Shown here piece after piece: positions 5,888 to 5,922 of a stretch of 5,922 bases of DNA. Source of the stretch: Bacteroidales bacterium. GTDB lineage: Bacteria; Bacteroidota; Bacteroidia; Bacteroidales; Tenuifilaceae. The stretch's first letter is position 1; each line of letters starts with the position of its first letter. The translations under genes were made by a program, and so were the position numbers. The notes beneath the pieces were generated by a model. That model saw nothing but the letters and a program-made list of their open reading frames with translations. It was not told the origin of the DNA and made no database searches. The DNA lies in NCBI GenBank assembly GCA_003531155.1, contig DQHR01000144.1, forward strand, positions 3,027 to 8,948, read 5' to 3'.

Positions 5888-5922
5888 ATGAAAAGGCTTA
5901 TAACACAAATATGTTTATTACA
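5888..5922 (+). CDS. Possible N-terminus of a divergent exported protein (runs off the right edge)
   Basis: An open frame from ATG 5888 reads MKRLITQICLL before the edge: positive residues followed by a hydrophobic run, as at the start of a signal peptide or membrane anchor. An in-frame ATG at 5879 would add MRY; an in-frame TAA at 5861-5863 bounds the frame. No exact TAnnTTTG box lies upstream on the plus strand. Only 11 codons are visible, so this is a tentative call and no function can be given. If real, it is divergent from mlaE and shares the region containing the paired TTAAC boxes. Confidence 0.35.
   Translation, partial: MKRLITQICLL

Overview
The window reads as chromosomal DNA of a Bacteroidota (Bacteroidetes) bacterium, most likely in or near the Bacteroidales. 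Four things point there. The DNA is AT-rich. Start codons lack Shine-Dalgarno leaders and follow A/T-rich, very short leaders. Three intergenic sites match the Bacteroidetes -7 promoter box TAnnTTTG exactly. One secreted protein carries a C-terminal tail resembling a type IX secretion (T9SS) sorting domain. No RNA gene, CRISPR array, insertion sequence or phage gene is visible.

Layout, left to right. At the left edge, on the minus strand, is the first 32 codons of a lipoprotein gene (1-96). After an AT-rich gap comes a two-component system on the minus strand: a histidine kinase (887-2872) followed by its OmpR-type response regulator (199-894), overlapping by 8 bp. The regulator's receiver domain resembles Bacteroides RprY as far as I recall that family. 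Divergent from the kinase, across 133 bp, is a 413-residue secreted protein on the plus strand (3006-4247) that I cannot assign to a named family. It converges on a two-gene minus-strand operon, mlaE (5046-5786) and mlaF (4297-5049), the permease and ATPase of an Mla-type envelope lipid ABC transporter. A strong bidirectional hairpin terminator (4262-4298) separates the convergent units. The right edge holds a mlaE promoter and possibly the first codons of a divergent plus-strand secreted protein (from 5888).

The most interesting signal is in the divergent kinase/secreted-protein region. Three perfect TTAAC boxes and one degenerate TTAGC box lie in direct orientation, stepped 11, 10 and 11 bp (2913-2949). 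They stop just upstream of a perfect -7 box that has no recognisable -33 element. That is the arrangement expected for an OmpR/PhoB-family activator, and the adjacent gene encodes one. My inference is that the regulator binds here, controlling the secreted protein and its own operon. A second pair of TTAAC boxes, 10 bp apart, lies upstream of mlaE (5859-5873), which raises the weaker possibility that the lipid transporter belongs to the same regulon. The picture would be an envelope-sensing module: a kinase with a large periplasmic sensor, a secreted protein, a lipoprotein and a lipid transporter.
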